A stretch of 64,000 nucleotides of DNA, from positions 136,985 through 200,984 of the forward strand of contig JACPCV010000004.1 of assembly GCA_016184345.1 (NCBI GenBank), given 5' to 3'. The notes beneath the pieces are model-generated. The model did no database searches and was not told where the DNA came from. It was given only the letters and a program-made list of their open reading frames with translations. The DNA comes from Candidatus Woesearchaeota archaeon. Lineage in GTDB: Archaea; Nanobdellota; Nanobdellia; Woesearchaeales; UBA10216. A program made the position numbers and the translations under genes. Below, piece after piece: positions 19,312 to 28,577 of the stretch (position 1 is the stretch's first letter; each line of letters starts with the position of its first letter).

Positions 19312-20334
19312 TTAGCTGCCCAAAAGTTCCCTGACGCATGAGGAAGCGCTTCTTTTGCTGAAAAGCGCATCATAAACCATCTTCAGGACAGGCAGCTGCA
19401 AGTGGCCATTGAGCTCAAATACGACCCTTGCCATCTCAGGCCCTTCAGGCTCGCCGCGCTTTTCCGCGATGAGCTCCCTAAGAACAGTGCCTATCGGCTT
19501 TCCCTGAGCAACACGCTCGCCTGCCATGCGGTTGCGGCTGAACCTGCTGTGGCATGTAGTGTCAAGATCGTACAGGCACGCAAGGCCATAAAATGTTTCA
19601 CGCCTTGCGCCGTAGTGAGTCCCAATGGCAATAATCTCACTAAGCCCGCGCCGGATGACTGCTGCCTTAGTGTTTTCCCCCAAACCGAGGCCGTCAACCA
19701 TGCCGCAGGCGATGGCAACAATGTTTTTCAATGCGCCGCCAAGCTCAACGCCAGCAACATCATCGCTAACGAAAGGCACAAACCTGCCAGGAACTGAAAA
19801 AATGCCCTGCCATGCTTCGGAAACAGCACTATCCCCTGAGGCAATGACAGTCTCTGCATATTTGCCTGCAGCCACTTCAGTGGCAATGTTTGGGCCCGCA
19901 AGCACAGATATCCGTTTAGCATTTGCACCTGAAAGGCCCAGCTCCTCAGCTATCACCTGGCTCATTCTCCTGCCCGACATTTTTCCGCCGTAATAGTGCT
20001 CAAGCCCTTTCGTGGCATGAAGAATTCGCGCATCCCTGCTTATGCTGCTGAAGGCAGGGTTCTTCAACACCTCACGCATGTGCTGTGACGTTACGGCAAG
20101 GACAATGTTTTCAGAGCCTGAGAAGCTGGCATCGTGAAGGACTTCAATACCAACCGACTTTGGCAGCTTCACCCCGGGAAGATGGGCAGTGTTCTCCCTG
20201 CTGCGCAGGATGCTCTTGGCAACCTCTTCCCTCCTGCAGATAAGCCTCACGTTATGCTTCCTGCCCGCAAGAAGCAGCGCAATCGTAGTGCCCCAGGCGC
20301 CGCTCCCCACCACATTGACATCAGCCATGAACAA
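19312..20334 (-). CDS. gpsA: NAD(P)-dependent glycerol-3-phosphate dehydrogenase
   Basis: GSGAWGTTIALLLA; SVLAGPNIATEVA; GALKNIVAIACG. Confidence 0.93.
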   Translation of the reverse strand: MFMADVNVVGSGAWGTTIALLLAGRKHNVRLICRREEVAKSILRSRENTAHLPGVKLPKSVGIEVLHDASFSGSENIVLAVTSQHMREVLKNPAFSSISRDARILHATKGLEHYYGGKMSGRRMSQVIAEELGLSGANAKRISVLAGPNIATEVAAGKYAETVIASGDSAVSEAWQGIFSVPGRFVPFVSDDVAGVELGGALKNIVAIACGMVDGLGLGENTKAAVIRRGLSEIIAIGTHYGARRETFYGLACLYDLDTTCHSRFSRNRMAGERVAQGKPIGTVLRELIAEKRGEPEGPEMARVVFELNGHLQLPVLKMVYDALFSKRSASSCVRELLGS

Positions 20335-20686
20335 TCAGCGACAAAACAAGGTAAGATAAACATATATAAAATTTACCATAATGTTAAGTCCAGTTGTTAA
20401 GTATAAAGGCGTTGCTGTGCCACTTGGGAAGCTGACTTAACACCCTTACGCCTCTTAGTGTTAACCATGCAAAGGGTCCTTTGCCAACAACAGCAGCTGC
20501 GACAGCGGCGATAGACAGTACGAAAGAACGCCTTCACGGGTTGCAACGTAAGTGCCCTCGGGCAATTTTGCCACCAAATGCGAAGCCTCCAGTTTAGTTA
20601 TAGCAACGGAACTTAATAATCGGAACAATAGTCGCTCCGTTGCATATAGGAGAGGAAAATAGATTTCCGAAAATTAAGTTCCTCTC

Positions 20687-21280
20687 CTATAACTTCTTCT
20701 CCAAGGCGTCAACATGCTTATCAACAACAAAATTAAGAACAGAAAGGACTCTCCTGCTTCCTAGAGCGCGGTAAAGTTCGCCAGCTAGCGCAGGGTTATT
20801 GTCCTCAATATCCTCAATACCACTAAAAACCATTCGCGCATTCTTTGATGCAGGCGCAAACCTGCTGTGCGCTTTTATCTTATTGGCTTTTGCAAAAACA
20901 TCAGCTACTCTTACTTCAAGTTCGCCAGCTAAGCCAATCCTAGCTAAATGCGGAAACGCTTTATTCGCAAGCATCAGGAAGGCTTCTGCAACATCGGTAA
21001 CCAGCTCTCTTGGATAAACCGGCTCTGTGGCCGGGGGCAACATTCCATAAGGGTCAGCAGAGTCCGTTATCTCATCATAGGATAATGGCAAAGGGGGATT
21101 GCCTGCCTCAGATGCTGATGCTTTGTAGAAATTTGTTGTATTAACAATCACTGCCCTCAGAACCAGGTAATCGAGATACTCAAATGTACTGTTCAGAAAT
21201 GCTTCCGCACTAGCTTGCCCAACAGCTTCTTCCAAAGCAGGCTGTTTATTACGGCTACCGGGAGGTCTGCCACGAGGCAT
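20687..21280 (-). CDS. Hypothetical protein with AT-hook-like N-terminus
   Basis: MPRGRPPGSRNK start; long ORF. Confidence 0.5.
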   Translation of the reverse strand: MPRGRPPGSRNKQPALEEAVGQASAEAFLNSTFEYLDYLVLRAVIVNTTNFYKASASEAGNPPLPLSYDEITDSADPYGMLPPATEPVYPRELVTDVAEAFLMLANKAFPHLARIGLAGELEVRVADVFAKANKIKAHSRFAPASKNARMVFSGIEDIEDNNPALAGELYRALGSRRVLSVLNFVVDKHVDALEKKL

Positions 21281-21382
21281 TCCGGTAGTGAAGTTATACG
21301 CTATTAAAAAAGTTTTGCCTTAACCCAAAATTAAATTCAATATAGAAAGATATTTATTTGAAGACTAATAACCAGATCGCAA

Positions 21383-21712
21383 ATGAAACGAGGAAGGCCA
21401 TCCCACAGCCCTGTAAGGCAAAACATAACAGAGCTGCTCGCGCAGTTCGGGGAGCTGCACGGCTACGAGGCATACAAGCACTATGTGAAGGTGTTTCCAA
21501 AGGTAAGCATGCGGGCAGTCTATTACAGCCTGCGCAACGGCGTAAAAAAAGGCTATTTCAAAATAGCCAAAGTTGAGAAGAAAACAGGGAACTACAGCTG
21601 GGGGCCGGAAGCGCAAAGGGTTTACTATGCAAACGGCGAAATGGCAAAGCCAACCGGGGACATGAAAGTAAGAAAATATTTTGAAAGCTTAAAAAGCCCT
21701 ATTCATTCTTAA
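21383..21712 (+). CDS. Hypothetical HTH-like DNA-binding protein with AT-hook-like start
   Basis: MKRGRPSHSPVRQNI; HTH-like SMRAVYYSLRNGVKKGYF. Confidence 0.55.
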   Translation: MKRGRPSHSPVRQNITELLAQFGELHGYEAYKHYVKVFPKVSMRAVYYSLRNGVKKGYFKIAKVEKKTGNYSWGPEAQRVYYANGEMAKPTGDMKVRKYFESLKSPIHS

Positions 21713-22430
21713 CTATCTTGATTATCTTCCTTAAAAATCCCAGCAGCGCATACATTTCTCTCTTCGTAAGGAAAGACTTGCTAATCAGCCGCCGCCAAAC
21801 TAAAGCCTGGGTTTCCTTCTTGCTGTTGATGGCAAAATCCATCCCCGATATGATTTCATTAACCATTGATTCCGCAAGCTTCTTCTCATGCCTTGACGCC
21901 AGGGGTATGTGGCTTGCCAGCTTTACAGATTTTGAGGGCTTGAACAGCTCGTAAAGGACTATGGCCACTGCGTGAGAGAGGTTCAGCGCGCGATACTTCC
22001 TTGATGCAGGAATTGTAACTACAAGGTCGCAGCTGCCGATTTCCCTGCTGGTGAGGCCAGTGCCTTCCCTACCGAACACGAGAGCGATTTTGTTTTTTTT
22101 ATTATTTACACTGCTGCTAATATGACTTTGCAGCTGTTGTGCTAATTGGCCTGGCGTTATTGGGGAGCGCAGCACGTTGTAGTCGCTGCCCAAAGCAGCA
22201 GTGGTCGCCACAACGTAATCAAATTCTTTCAGATGGCTAAAGCTTTTCACAACAACTGCTGACTTCAGGATGTCCCGGGCGTGCATGGCCCTTCCATAAG
22301 CCTCGCCGTCAAGATGATTACAACGAGGATTAACCAGAAGCAGCTGCCTGACTCCAAAGTTCTTCATCACCCTGGCAACAGAGCCGATGTTACCTGGCGT
22401 TTCAGGCTCAACGAGCAAGACACACAACAT
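21699..22430 (-). CDS. SpoU/TrmJ-family RNA methyltransferase
   Basis: LVEPETPGNIGSVARVMKNFG; LVFGREGTGLTSREI; LNLSHAVAIVLYEL. Confidence 0.9.
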   Translation of the reverse strand: MLCVLLVEPETPGNIGSVARVMKNFGVRQLLLVNPRCNHLDGEAYGRAMHARDILKSAVVVKSFSHLKEFDYVVATTAALGSDYNVLRSPITPGQLAQQLQSHISSSVNNKKNKIALVFGREGTGLTSREIGSCDLVVTIPASRKYRALNLSHAVAIVLYELFKPSKSVKLASHIPLASRHEKKLAESMVNEIISGMDFAINSKKETQALVWRRLISKSFLTKREMYALLGFLRKIIKIVKNE

Positions 22431-22486
22431 GCAAAAAAGAGAATAACATGGCTATTTAAACTTAATTTGCAGCAGCTGAAAAAAAC

Positions 22487-23686
22487 TCAAAAAATCCCTG
22501 CAACAGATTTCAGGATTGCCCTGAATATCGGGCTCAGCAGGAAAAGAATTACAAGCAGCAGCAGCAAGCTCAGGCGGCCAAATGTCTTGTTGGCTTTCTG
22601 CTCGCCCCTTATCCTTGTGAGGGCAAGGTGCAGCATCTTGCCGCCGTCTATGGGGCCGATTGGAATCATATTGGCAAGGCCAATGCCAAAGCTTAAAGTG
22701 GCAAGAAGCGCAAGGATGCCCTGCAGCCACGAGAAAACGCCAAAGTACGGCGTATCCCTGTTCTTAAGAAGAGGCTCGATAGTTATGCCAAAATAGCCCC
22801 TGCCAGGGTATTTGCTGTTGGAAGCCGCAACAACATGGAAATCGCCGCTTCCGGTGCTGAAAACAGCAGTCTGGTTGGGGCGAACAAGCTGCAACGCATT
22901 GAGAGCGTCATTAGTTGAGGCTATGGGCTGGCCATTTATTGCAGTTACAGCCATGCCTTGCCTCAGGCCAGCTGCGCCAGCAGGCAAGCCAGCTTCCACA
23001 CCCTTCAAAACAACGCCCTGCTCCGGAAAAAAGGCGGAGCTTACAGGGGAAAAAACAGCGGAAAGCAGGAACAGCGCAACAAAGGCAAGCACGACGTTTG
23101 AAAAAGTGCCTGCAGCAAAAAGGGAATAGTTCACGACATCAGGCTTCTTCTTCAGCTGCTGCTCATCAGGCTCAACAAAAGCCGCAAAGATAGGCCCGAT
23201 AATAGCAGGACCGGAGCTTTTTACCTTGACGCCATGTGCCAGGGCAACAACGCCATGGGAAAACTCATGCACAACAGCAATTATGAAAATTGCAATGATG
23301 CCCTGGACAAAAGGGACAAAAAATCCCTCAGGAACGCCGGGAATCCTGACGCCTGGAAGCACAGGGCTCAGCGGGGAAGGCGAGTTTGGGACTGTGATGA
23401 GCGTAAAAACGCTCTGAATCAGCGTGAATAAGATAATAAACATGCTCAGGAAGCCAACGCCTATGCCAACGTAGCCGAGAAGCTTCACCAGCTCGCGGTA
23501 TCTGGTGGCAATCCTTTCCATGAGGCCAAGGCCCCATGTCGTGCGGTAAAGCGCGATGAACTTCAGCTGGAACTGGAACCTCTTCCTGTAAACGAAAAGC
23601 AGGACAGCGATAAGCAGGTAGAAGCCAACAACAATCTTGTGCCGCAGCACAAACTGAAGCAGTCCGGATAAAAAGTCAAAAGGCAT
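22487..23686 (-). CDS. Site-2 protease-like M50 membrane metallopeptidase with PDZ
   Basis: VVHEFSHGVVA; PIGPIDGGKM. Confidence 0.92.
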   Translation of the reverse strand: MPFDFLSGLLQFVLRHKIVVGFYLLIAVLLFVYRKRFQFQLKFIALYRTTWGLGLMERIATRYRELVKLLGYVGIGVGFLSMFIILFTLIQSVFTLITVPNSPSPLSPVLPGVRIPGVPEGFFVPFVQGIIAIFIIAVVHEFSHGVVALAHGVKVKSSGPAIIGPIFAAFVEPDEQQLKKKPDVVNYSLFAAGTFSNVVLAFVALFLLSAVFSPVSSAFFPEQGVVLKGVEAGLPAGAAGLRQGMAVTAINGQPIASTNDALNALQLVRPNQTAVFSTGSGDFHVVAASNSKYPGRGYFGITIEPLLKNRDTPYFGVFSWLQGILALLATLSFGIGLANMIPIGPIDGGKMLHLALTRIRGEQKANKTFGRLSLLLLLVILFLLSPIFRAILKSVAGIF

Positions 23687-23723
23687 GAAGAAAAGTGAGC
23701 TAGCGCTGTTTAAAAAACTTCCT

Positions 23724-23888
23724 TTATCCTTTCTTCCTTAACGGCCTCAGGACAGAGCTGTTGCAGTTCCTGCACTTGACCTTGCCCTGGGCAACCTTCA
23801 GGCTGGAAGACCTCATCTTGTGCTTGCACTTCCTGCAAACAAAGATGTTCCTGAACGTCCTCGCCTCAGCTTCCGGTATTTTTGCCAT
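23724..23888 (-). CDS. rpl40e: Ribosomal protein L40e (54 aa, not in ORF track)
   Basis: MAKIPEAEARTFRNIFVCRKCKHKMRSSSLKVAQGKVKCRNCNSSVLRPLRKKG*. Confidence 0.9.
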   Translation of the reverse strand: MAKIPEAEARTFRNIFVCRKCKHKMRSSSLKVAQGKVKCRNCNSSVLRPLRKKG

Positions 23889-23905
23889 AAAAAATCATTC
23901 TCTCC

Positions 23906-24322
23906 TTACTCTTCCTCTTCGGCGCCTTCGCCGCTCTTTACCTGCTTGAGGATTTTGTCCTCCATAACCTTCCAGTAAAGCACTGAAACGCCTGCAACGC
24001 AGGCATCCTTAAGCTCATCAGGGATTGCAAGGTCAAACGTCTCGTACGTCTCTGCATCCATCACGTTGGCAGTGCTGCCATGAACTGAAAGCACCTGCGC
24101 TGTCTTCTTCTCTATGATTGGAGCCTCAATGTTGTCATGGGCCGGCATGACGATAATCCTTCTCTTGCCGTCAATGATGCCAATGCCCTCAATGCGCATC
24201 TTGGCATGGCCGTGCTTGCCAGGCCTTGAAATGTCAATGTTGACAATCTTGCAGGCAGCGCCCTCAATTATGATGTAGCTGCCAACCTTGAGCTCGTTGC
24301 CACCAACTGTCTTAGTAGCCAT
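23906..24322 (-). CDS. Translation initiation factor 5A
   Basis: LKVGSYIIIEGAACKIVNIDISRPGKHGHAKMRIEGIGI. Confidence 0.95.
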   Translation of the reverse strand: MATKTVGGNELKVGSYIIIEGAACKIVNIDISRPGKHGHAKMRIEGIGIIDGKRRIIVMPAHDNIEAPIIEKKTAQVLSVHGSTANVMDAETYETFDLAIPDELKDACVAGVSVLYWKVMEDKILKQVKSGEGAEEEE

Positions 24323-24392
24323 AATTTGCACACCTCTGAAATAAGCCATGAAATGCGAGCCGGGTTCATATATAAATTTTATTCTTTCAGAT

Positions 24393-25115
24393 TTACTGAA
24401 ACATCAAAAGCCTGCGCCAGCTGAAGCGCCTAATCCGCTGCGGCCTTGCTCTCCTGCGGCTACGAATGAACGAATTCAGATCGGCCTCGATTGCGCCGCT
24501 GCCATCAAACTGGCCCTCCAGCCTCCTGAACTCGCTGCCGTGGTGCCGGATGCGGCCATTGGAACTGCTGAACTTTAGCTTCTTGTGGAGCATCTCATGG
24601 TACATCAAGTAGTCAAGGATGCGCTCGGGAGCTTCTAAAAAAAGGCTACTGACAGTAATCATGTTGGTGTGGTAATCGTAGCTTGCCAGCTTCCTGAACG
24701 ATTCAGAGCCCCACTGCAGCTGCGGCCGGTCAACAAAGCCAAGAAAATACTTTTCGTTAACCCGCCTGAAGGAAGACTCCAGGGCTTCATCACCGATGCC
24801 ATTTGAAACAGTGACTTCAGAAACGCCTTTAATAAAATCGTCGTAAAGCTGCATGTTCAACGACGCCATTTTACTGCGGCCTTTCACAAATTTCTCTTTT
24901 CTCAAAATTTTAATGAGAAGGTGCTGGATCAGGCCGATAACAATCTCGTCGCTGGTGCCTTTCCAGCTGCGGCTGAGGCTAAAGTAAAGATTGCTGCCAA
25001 TTTTCCTGACTGTCGCGTTGTAAGGCTTGAACTTGCCGGAATAAGACACGGCAGGCTCAAACGAAAATTCAACACCAGAGAACAGGCGCGAGAATGCTTC
25101 TTCAACAAGATTCAT
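24393..25115 (-). CDS. SprT-like putative zinc metallopeptidase
   Basis: YHEMLHKKLKF (HExxH) and downstream HHGSEFRRLE. Confidence 0.7.
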   Translation of the reverse strand: MNLVEEAFSRLFSGVEFSFEPAVSYSGKFKPYNATVRKIGSNLYFSLSRSWKGTSDEIVIGLIQHLLIKILRKEKFVKGRSKMASLNMQLYDDFIKGVSEVTVSNGIGDEALESSFRRVNEKYFLGFVDRPQLQWGSESFRKLASYDYHTNMITVSSLFLEAPERILDYLMYHEMLHKKLKFSSSNGRIRHHGSEFRRLEGQFDGSGAIEADLNSFIRSRRRARPQRIRRFSWRRLLMFQ

Positions 25116-25163
25116 ATAATCGCAGCATAATAACAGCTTATTAAAATTTTCTATTAAATGCAC

Positions 25164-25246
25164 GCCGCGGACGGGACTTGAACCCGCAAGACCTGGCGGT
25201 CACCAGTTTCTTAGACTGGCGCGGCTACCAATTTCGCCACCGCGGC
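25164..25246 (-). tRNA. Class-II tRNA, Leu-like, anticodon AAG
   Basis: GCCGCGG-TG-GCGAAATTGGTAGCCGC-G-CCAGT-CTAAGAA-ACTGG-variable arm-GCGGG-TTCAAGT-CCCGT-CCGCGGC. Confidence 0.88.
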
Positions 25247-25469
25247 GGCATTATTTCCTTATCGCCAAGTCTTAAAGAAGCTATGCCTCAATTTGTTGAA
25301 AACTATTTGGAGTTACAAGAAATATTCCGGCTGCTGCCACAAATTATGCGGAAAAATGCTAATTTTTTGAAAATCTTACGATTTGTTTGAAAAATTTTTG
25401 CGAGAAGTTTTTGAAAATGACCACCAAAAGCGAAAGATATATTAAGCAGTTTAGATTATAACCCCCTTT

Positions 25470-25527
25470 AAGACCTGGCGGTTGCTTGCTTTACGGCAAG
25501 CGCGGTTGCCGGTTTCGGAACCCGGCA
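25470..25527 (-). repeat. tRNA-Leu-like fragment without T-arm or 3' acceptor strand
   Basis: Shares AAGACCTGGCGGT and a D-arm-like CGAAACCGGCAACCGCGC with the tRNA at 25164-25246; self-complementary anticodon-like arm CTTGC..GCAAG. Confidence 0.5.
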
Positions 25528-25541
25528 TTTTTCTTCTTTAA

Positions 25542-26642
25542 TTACCCCGTATGAACCTCATACCTCAGAATGGCAGCAACGCCTCCAAAGTCCTTGAGCT
25601 GGGCGCCCTCCCTTGTCTCGGTAGAGATTATGGCAACTGCCGAGCCCATCTTCCTGGACTCTTCCTCAAACATCTCAATTTTCCCGTCTGGCAGGCTTTC
25701 AGACAGAAGCAGGGTATCAACAGCTCCGCTGCGTATCACATTCAGGACCTGCTGCTCGCCGTAAGTAACCATTGCAGGCTTCTTGACAAGGTAGCCGAAG
25801 AACTGGTTGACAATCCTCTTCTCCTCAACAAGCTCCTCAGCAGCAAGGACATCCTGGCTCTTGTCAACAAGGTCGTGAATGCCAAACTCGTCGGTGTATG
25901 TAACATCCTTTACTGCAAGTATCTTCTTTTTCAGCTCGTTTGTAATGAAATCGCCCTCAATAAGCTCGTACTTTGTAGGGCCCGGGCCTCCTACAAGCAG
26001 CCCTTTAAGGTTGGGATTATCGAAAAAGGCCTCTTTCATGTACTCCGCAACTCTGACATAAAACGCCTTTGCCTCGTTCTCGCGAATGCGGCCAAAACGG
26101 GCAGCGCTCTGTCCTCCTGCACGGAACTTTCCAGGCACGTTTGAAGTATGCTTTGACAGAATAGTAACGCTCTTCCCCCTGAGCTCAGCAATCACGCACT
26201 CCCTCCTGTCCATGACAACCAGGCCGTACGTTTCCTTGGCCTCAAGCATATCCCTTAGTATGCCAAGCTCAAAATCCTTGTCACAACGGTAGATTCTTGT
26301 CTGCACAGGGATTGGAGGCTCAATGGACCACACCCTGAAATCCTGCTGACCCTCTGGCGCGATGTTGCCTGAAAAAACAGCAAGCCCGTGCTCAGGAGTG
26401 CGGCTATACAAGCGAAGGTGCTGCACCATCCTTTCAAGGGCACCGGTTACATTCTTCCTCGTGGTAGCGGACTTTATGTTCATTGCAGTGCCCTGCTCCT
26501 GCTGGATGTGCTGGATAATCTTAACTATATCGTAGCCCTGCGGGATGTAAACGGACACAAGCTCGGTATGCCTGCCCTTGTAAGCTTCCAACTCCTTGAT
26601 GAACTTCTTCAGGTCGTGCTTTTGCTTTTCAGTAAGGCTCAT
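25542..26642 (-). CDS. prf1: Peptide chain release factor aRF1
   Basis: SVYIPQGYDIVKI; NIKSATTRKNV; GKFRAGGQSAARFGR (GGQ). Confidence 0.95.
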   Translation of the reverse strand: MSLTEKQKHDLKKFIKELEAYKGRHTELVSVYIPQGYDIVKIIQHIQQEQGTAMNIKSATTRKNVTGALERMVQHLRLYSRTPEHGLAVFSGNIAPEGQQDFRVWSIEPPIPVQTRIYRCDKDFELGILRDMLEAKETYGLVVMDRRECVIAELRGKSVTILSKHTSNVPGKFRAGGQSAARFGRIRENEAKAFYVRVAEYMKEAFFDNPNLKGLLVGGPGPTKYELIEGDFITNELKKKILAVKDVTYTDEFGIHDLVDKSQDVLAAEELVEEKRIVNQFFGYLVKKPAMVTYGEQQVLNVIRSGAVDTLLLSESLPDGKIEMFEEESRKMGSAVAIISTETREGAQLKDFGGVAAILRYEVHTG

Positions 26643-26810
26643 TTTTCAACCACCAAGAGTCAAGCTGCTGCGACGGTGAAATAAATGCGCTGTAGCAGCA
26701 CGATCAGGCTATTCGGAAAGGGCTGAAGCTACGAAAGAAAGGCTGTCCAGATTTACAGCTCCGGTTGCCGGTTTCATGGTGAAAAAGGCTGAGAAGGAAC
26801 TATTTAAACC

Positions 26811-27809
26811 TTACCACAATACACGGGAAATAGCCATATAACTGACTGCAGCAAATAAAGCTGACATCGGGATGGTAATGATCCACCCAATGATTATGTT
26901 CCTAGCAACGCCCCACCTCACACCGGATGCGCGCTTTGTGGCACCTACCCCCACTATCGCGCCAGCGATAACGTGAGTGGTACTGACCGGGATGCCGAAG
27001 TGGGAAGCACCGAGAAGTGTGAGAGCCCCGCCGCTCTCGGCGCAAAAGCCGTCCACAGGCCTGAGCTTCGTGAGCCTGTTTCCCATGGTCTTGACAATGC
27101 GCCAGCCGCCGGCAAAAGTGCCGAGAGCTATGGCCGTGTAAGCGGCAATGATAACCCAGCGGTCAATCCTGAACGAGTCAATAAACCCTGCAGAGAAAAG
27201 GACTGCAGCTATAACACCCATTGTTTTCTGGGCATCATTCGTGCCGTGGCCAAGGCTGTAGCCGCTGGCTGAGATGAGCTGGAGCCTTTTAAACCACATG
27301 TTCACCGACACAGGAGAGAATTTCTTTGATATGGAGAATACGACTACAGTGAAGATGACAGAGCCTATTACCCCTATAACGGGTGCCAGCACGATAAAAA
27401 TCAGGACCTTGTTCAGGCCTGAAAAGATAATTGCGCCTATTCCCCCAAAGGCAATGGCAGCACCAACAAGGCCGCCAACAAGGGCATGGCTGCTTGAGCT
27501 GGGCAGGCCAAGGCGCCAAGTGATAATATTCCAGATTATTGCTCCAATAAGCGCCGGCAGGATGACATGCGTAACAGCAGCGTCCCTGATTATGATTCCC
27601 GAACCTATAGTCTTGGCAACGGCAACCCCAAAAACAAAAGCACCCACAAAGTTCCAGAGGCCGGCCATAAGGACCGCCTGAAGAGGGGTCAGGACACGGG
27701 TTGCCACAACCGTAGAAATAGAGTTCGCAGCGTCATGAAACCCATTGACAAAATCAAAAATGAGTGCTATAATGACCGTAACCACTGCCAAAAAAACAAC
27801 ATCAGGCAT
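26811..27809 (-). CDS. pit: Inorganic phosphate transporter (PiT family)
   Basis: DFVNGFHDAANSISTVVATRVL; GHGTNDAQKTMG. Confidence 0.94.
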   Translation of the reverse strand: MPDVVFLAVVTVIIALIFDFVNGFHDAANSISTVVATRVLTPLQAVLMAGLWNFVGAFVFGVAVAKTIGSGIIIRDAAVTHVILPALIGAIIWNIITWRLGLPSSSSHALVGGLVGAAIAFGGIGAIIFSGLNKVLIFIVLAPVIGVIGSVIFTVVVFSISKKFSPVSVNMWFKRLQLISASGYSLGHGTNDAQKTMGVIAAVLFSAGFIDSFRIDRWVIIAAYTAIALGTFAGGWRIVKTMGNRLTKLRPVDGFCAESGGALTLLGASHFGIPVSTTHVIAGAIVGVGATKRASGVRWGVARNIIIGWIITIPMSALFAAVSYMAISRVLW

Positions 27810-27818
27810 TAACCCGCC

Positions 27819-28460
27819 TCACGCATACTTGATAACTATCCCCTCAACAACATCGGCAATATCCTCGCACTTGTCAGTAATTCCCTCAAGCCACTCGTAA
27901 ATGTCCTTCAGCTTGATAATCTCAGCACCGCCAAGCGAATCGTTGAAAAGGTAGGCAAGCGCGTTGTTCTTAAGGGAGTCGGCATCTTCCTCAAGCTCAT
28001 GAATCCGCTTGATGTGAGGCTCCACCTTTTCGCTCCTTCCGAGCTTTGAGATAATGCTGTCAATTTCCTCAGTGCATTCAAAAGCCAGCCTGGAAAGCTC
28101 AGGCACGAACTTAGGCACCCTCCTGATGTTGTACAGGATAAGCTTGTAGCTCACGCTGTAAAACATGTCCATGACATCGTCAGTAAGGGTCGAAAGCCGG
28201 TGAATGTCCTCGCGGTCTATGGGCGTGAGAAAGGTCTTGTTAAGCTCAACAGCTATGCCGTGAGTTATCTCATCACAGTCACGCTCAATGTCCTTAAGCT
28301 CATCAACAACGGCCTGCCTTTTTGCCGCGCCAAGCTTGTCATACCCGCTTATAAAGCGGAGGAATACCCTGGCGCCGGAATGCGTCTTTTCAGACAAGCT
28401 CTCCAGCATCTCAAAGAACTTTTTTTCCCTAGGAACAAACAAGTCAAGTATGCCAGGCAT
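27819..28460 (-). CDS. DUF47/PhoU-like phosphate transport regulator
   Basis: Helical; VPREKKFFEMLESLSE; follows PiT. Confidence 0.88.
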   Translation of the reverse strand: MPGILDLFVPREKKFFEMLESLSEKTHSGARVFLRFISGYDKLGAAKRQAVVDELKDIERDCDEITHGIAVELNKTFLTPIDREDIHRLSTLTDDVMDMFYSVSYKLILYNIRRVPKFVPELSRLAFECTEEIDSIISKLGRSEKVEPHIKRIHELEEDADSLKNNALAYLFNDSLGGAEIIKLKDIYEWLEGITDKCEDIADVVEGIVIKYA

Positions 28461-28577
28461 AGTAAACCCCCGAATAAGCCTGAAAGGCAAACACACAACA
28501 GTGCCTATATATAGTTTTTCTAATTAGGTTCCAAAGCCAATACATTTAAAAAACAAGGCAGGAGACCATTGATGCAT

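Noticed and set aside
20383-20691. RNase P RNA or SRP RNA
   Set aside because: No recognisable universal core motifs; kept only as an unassigned structured region.
25178-25390. 70-aa plus-strand ORF
   Set aside because: Begins inside the tRNA gene and runs through AT-rich non-coding DNA.
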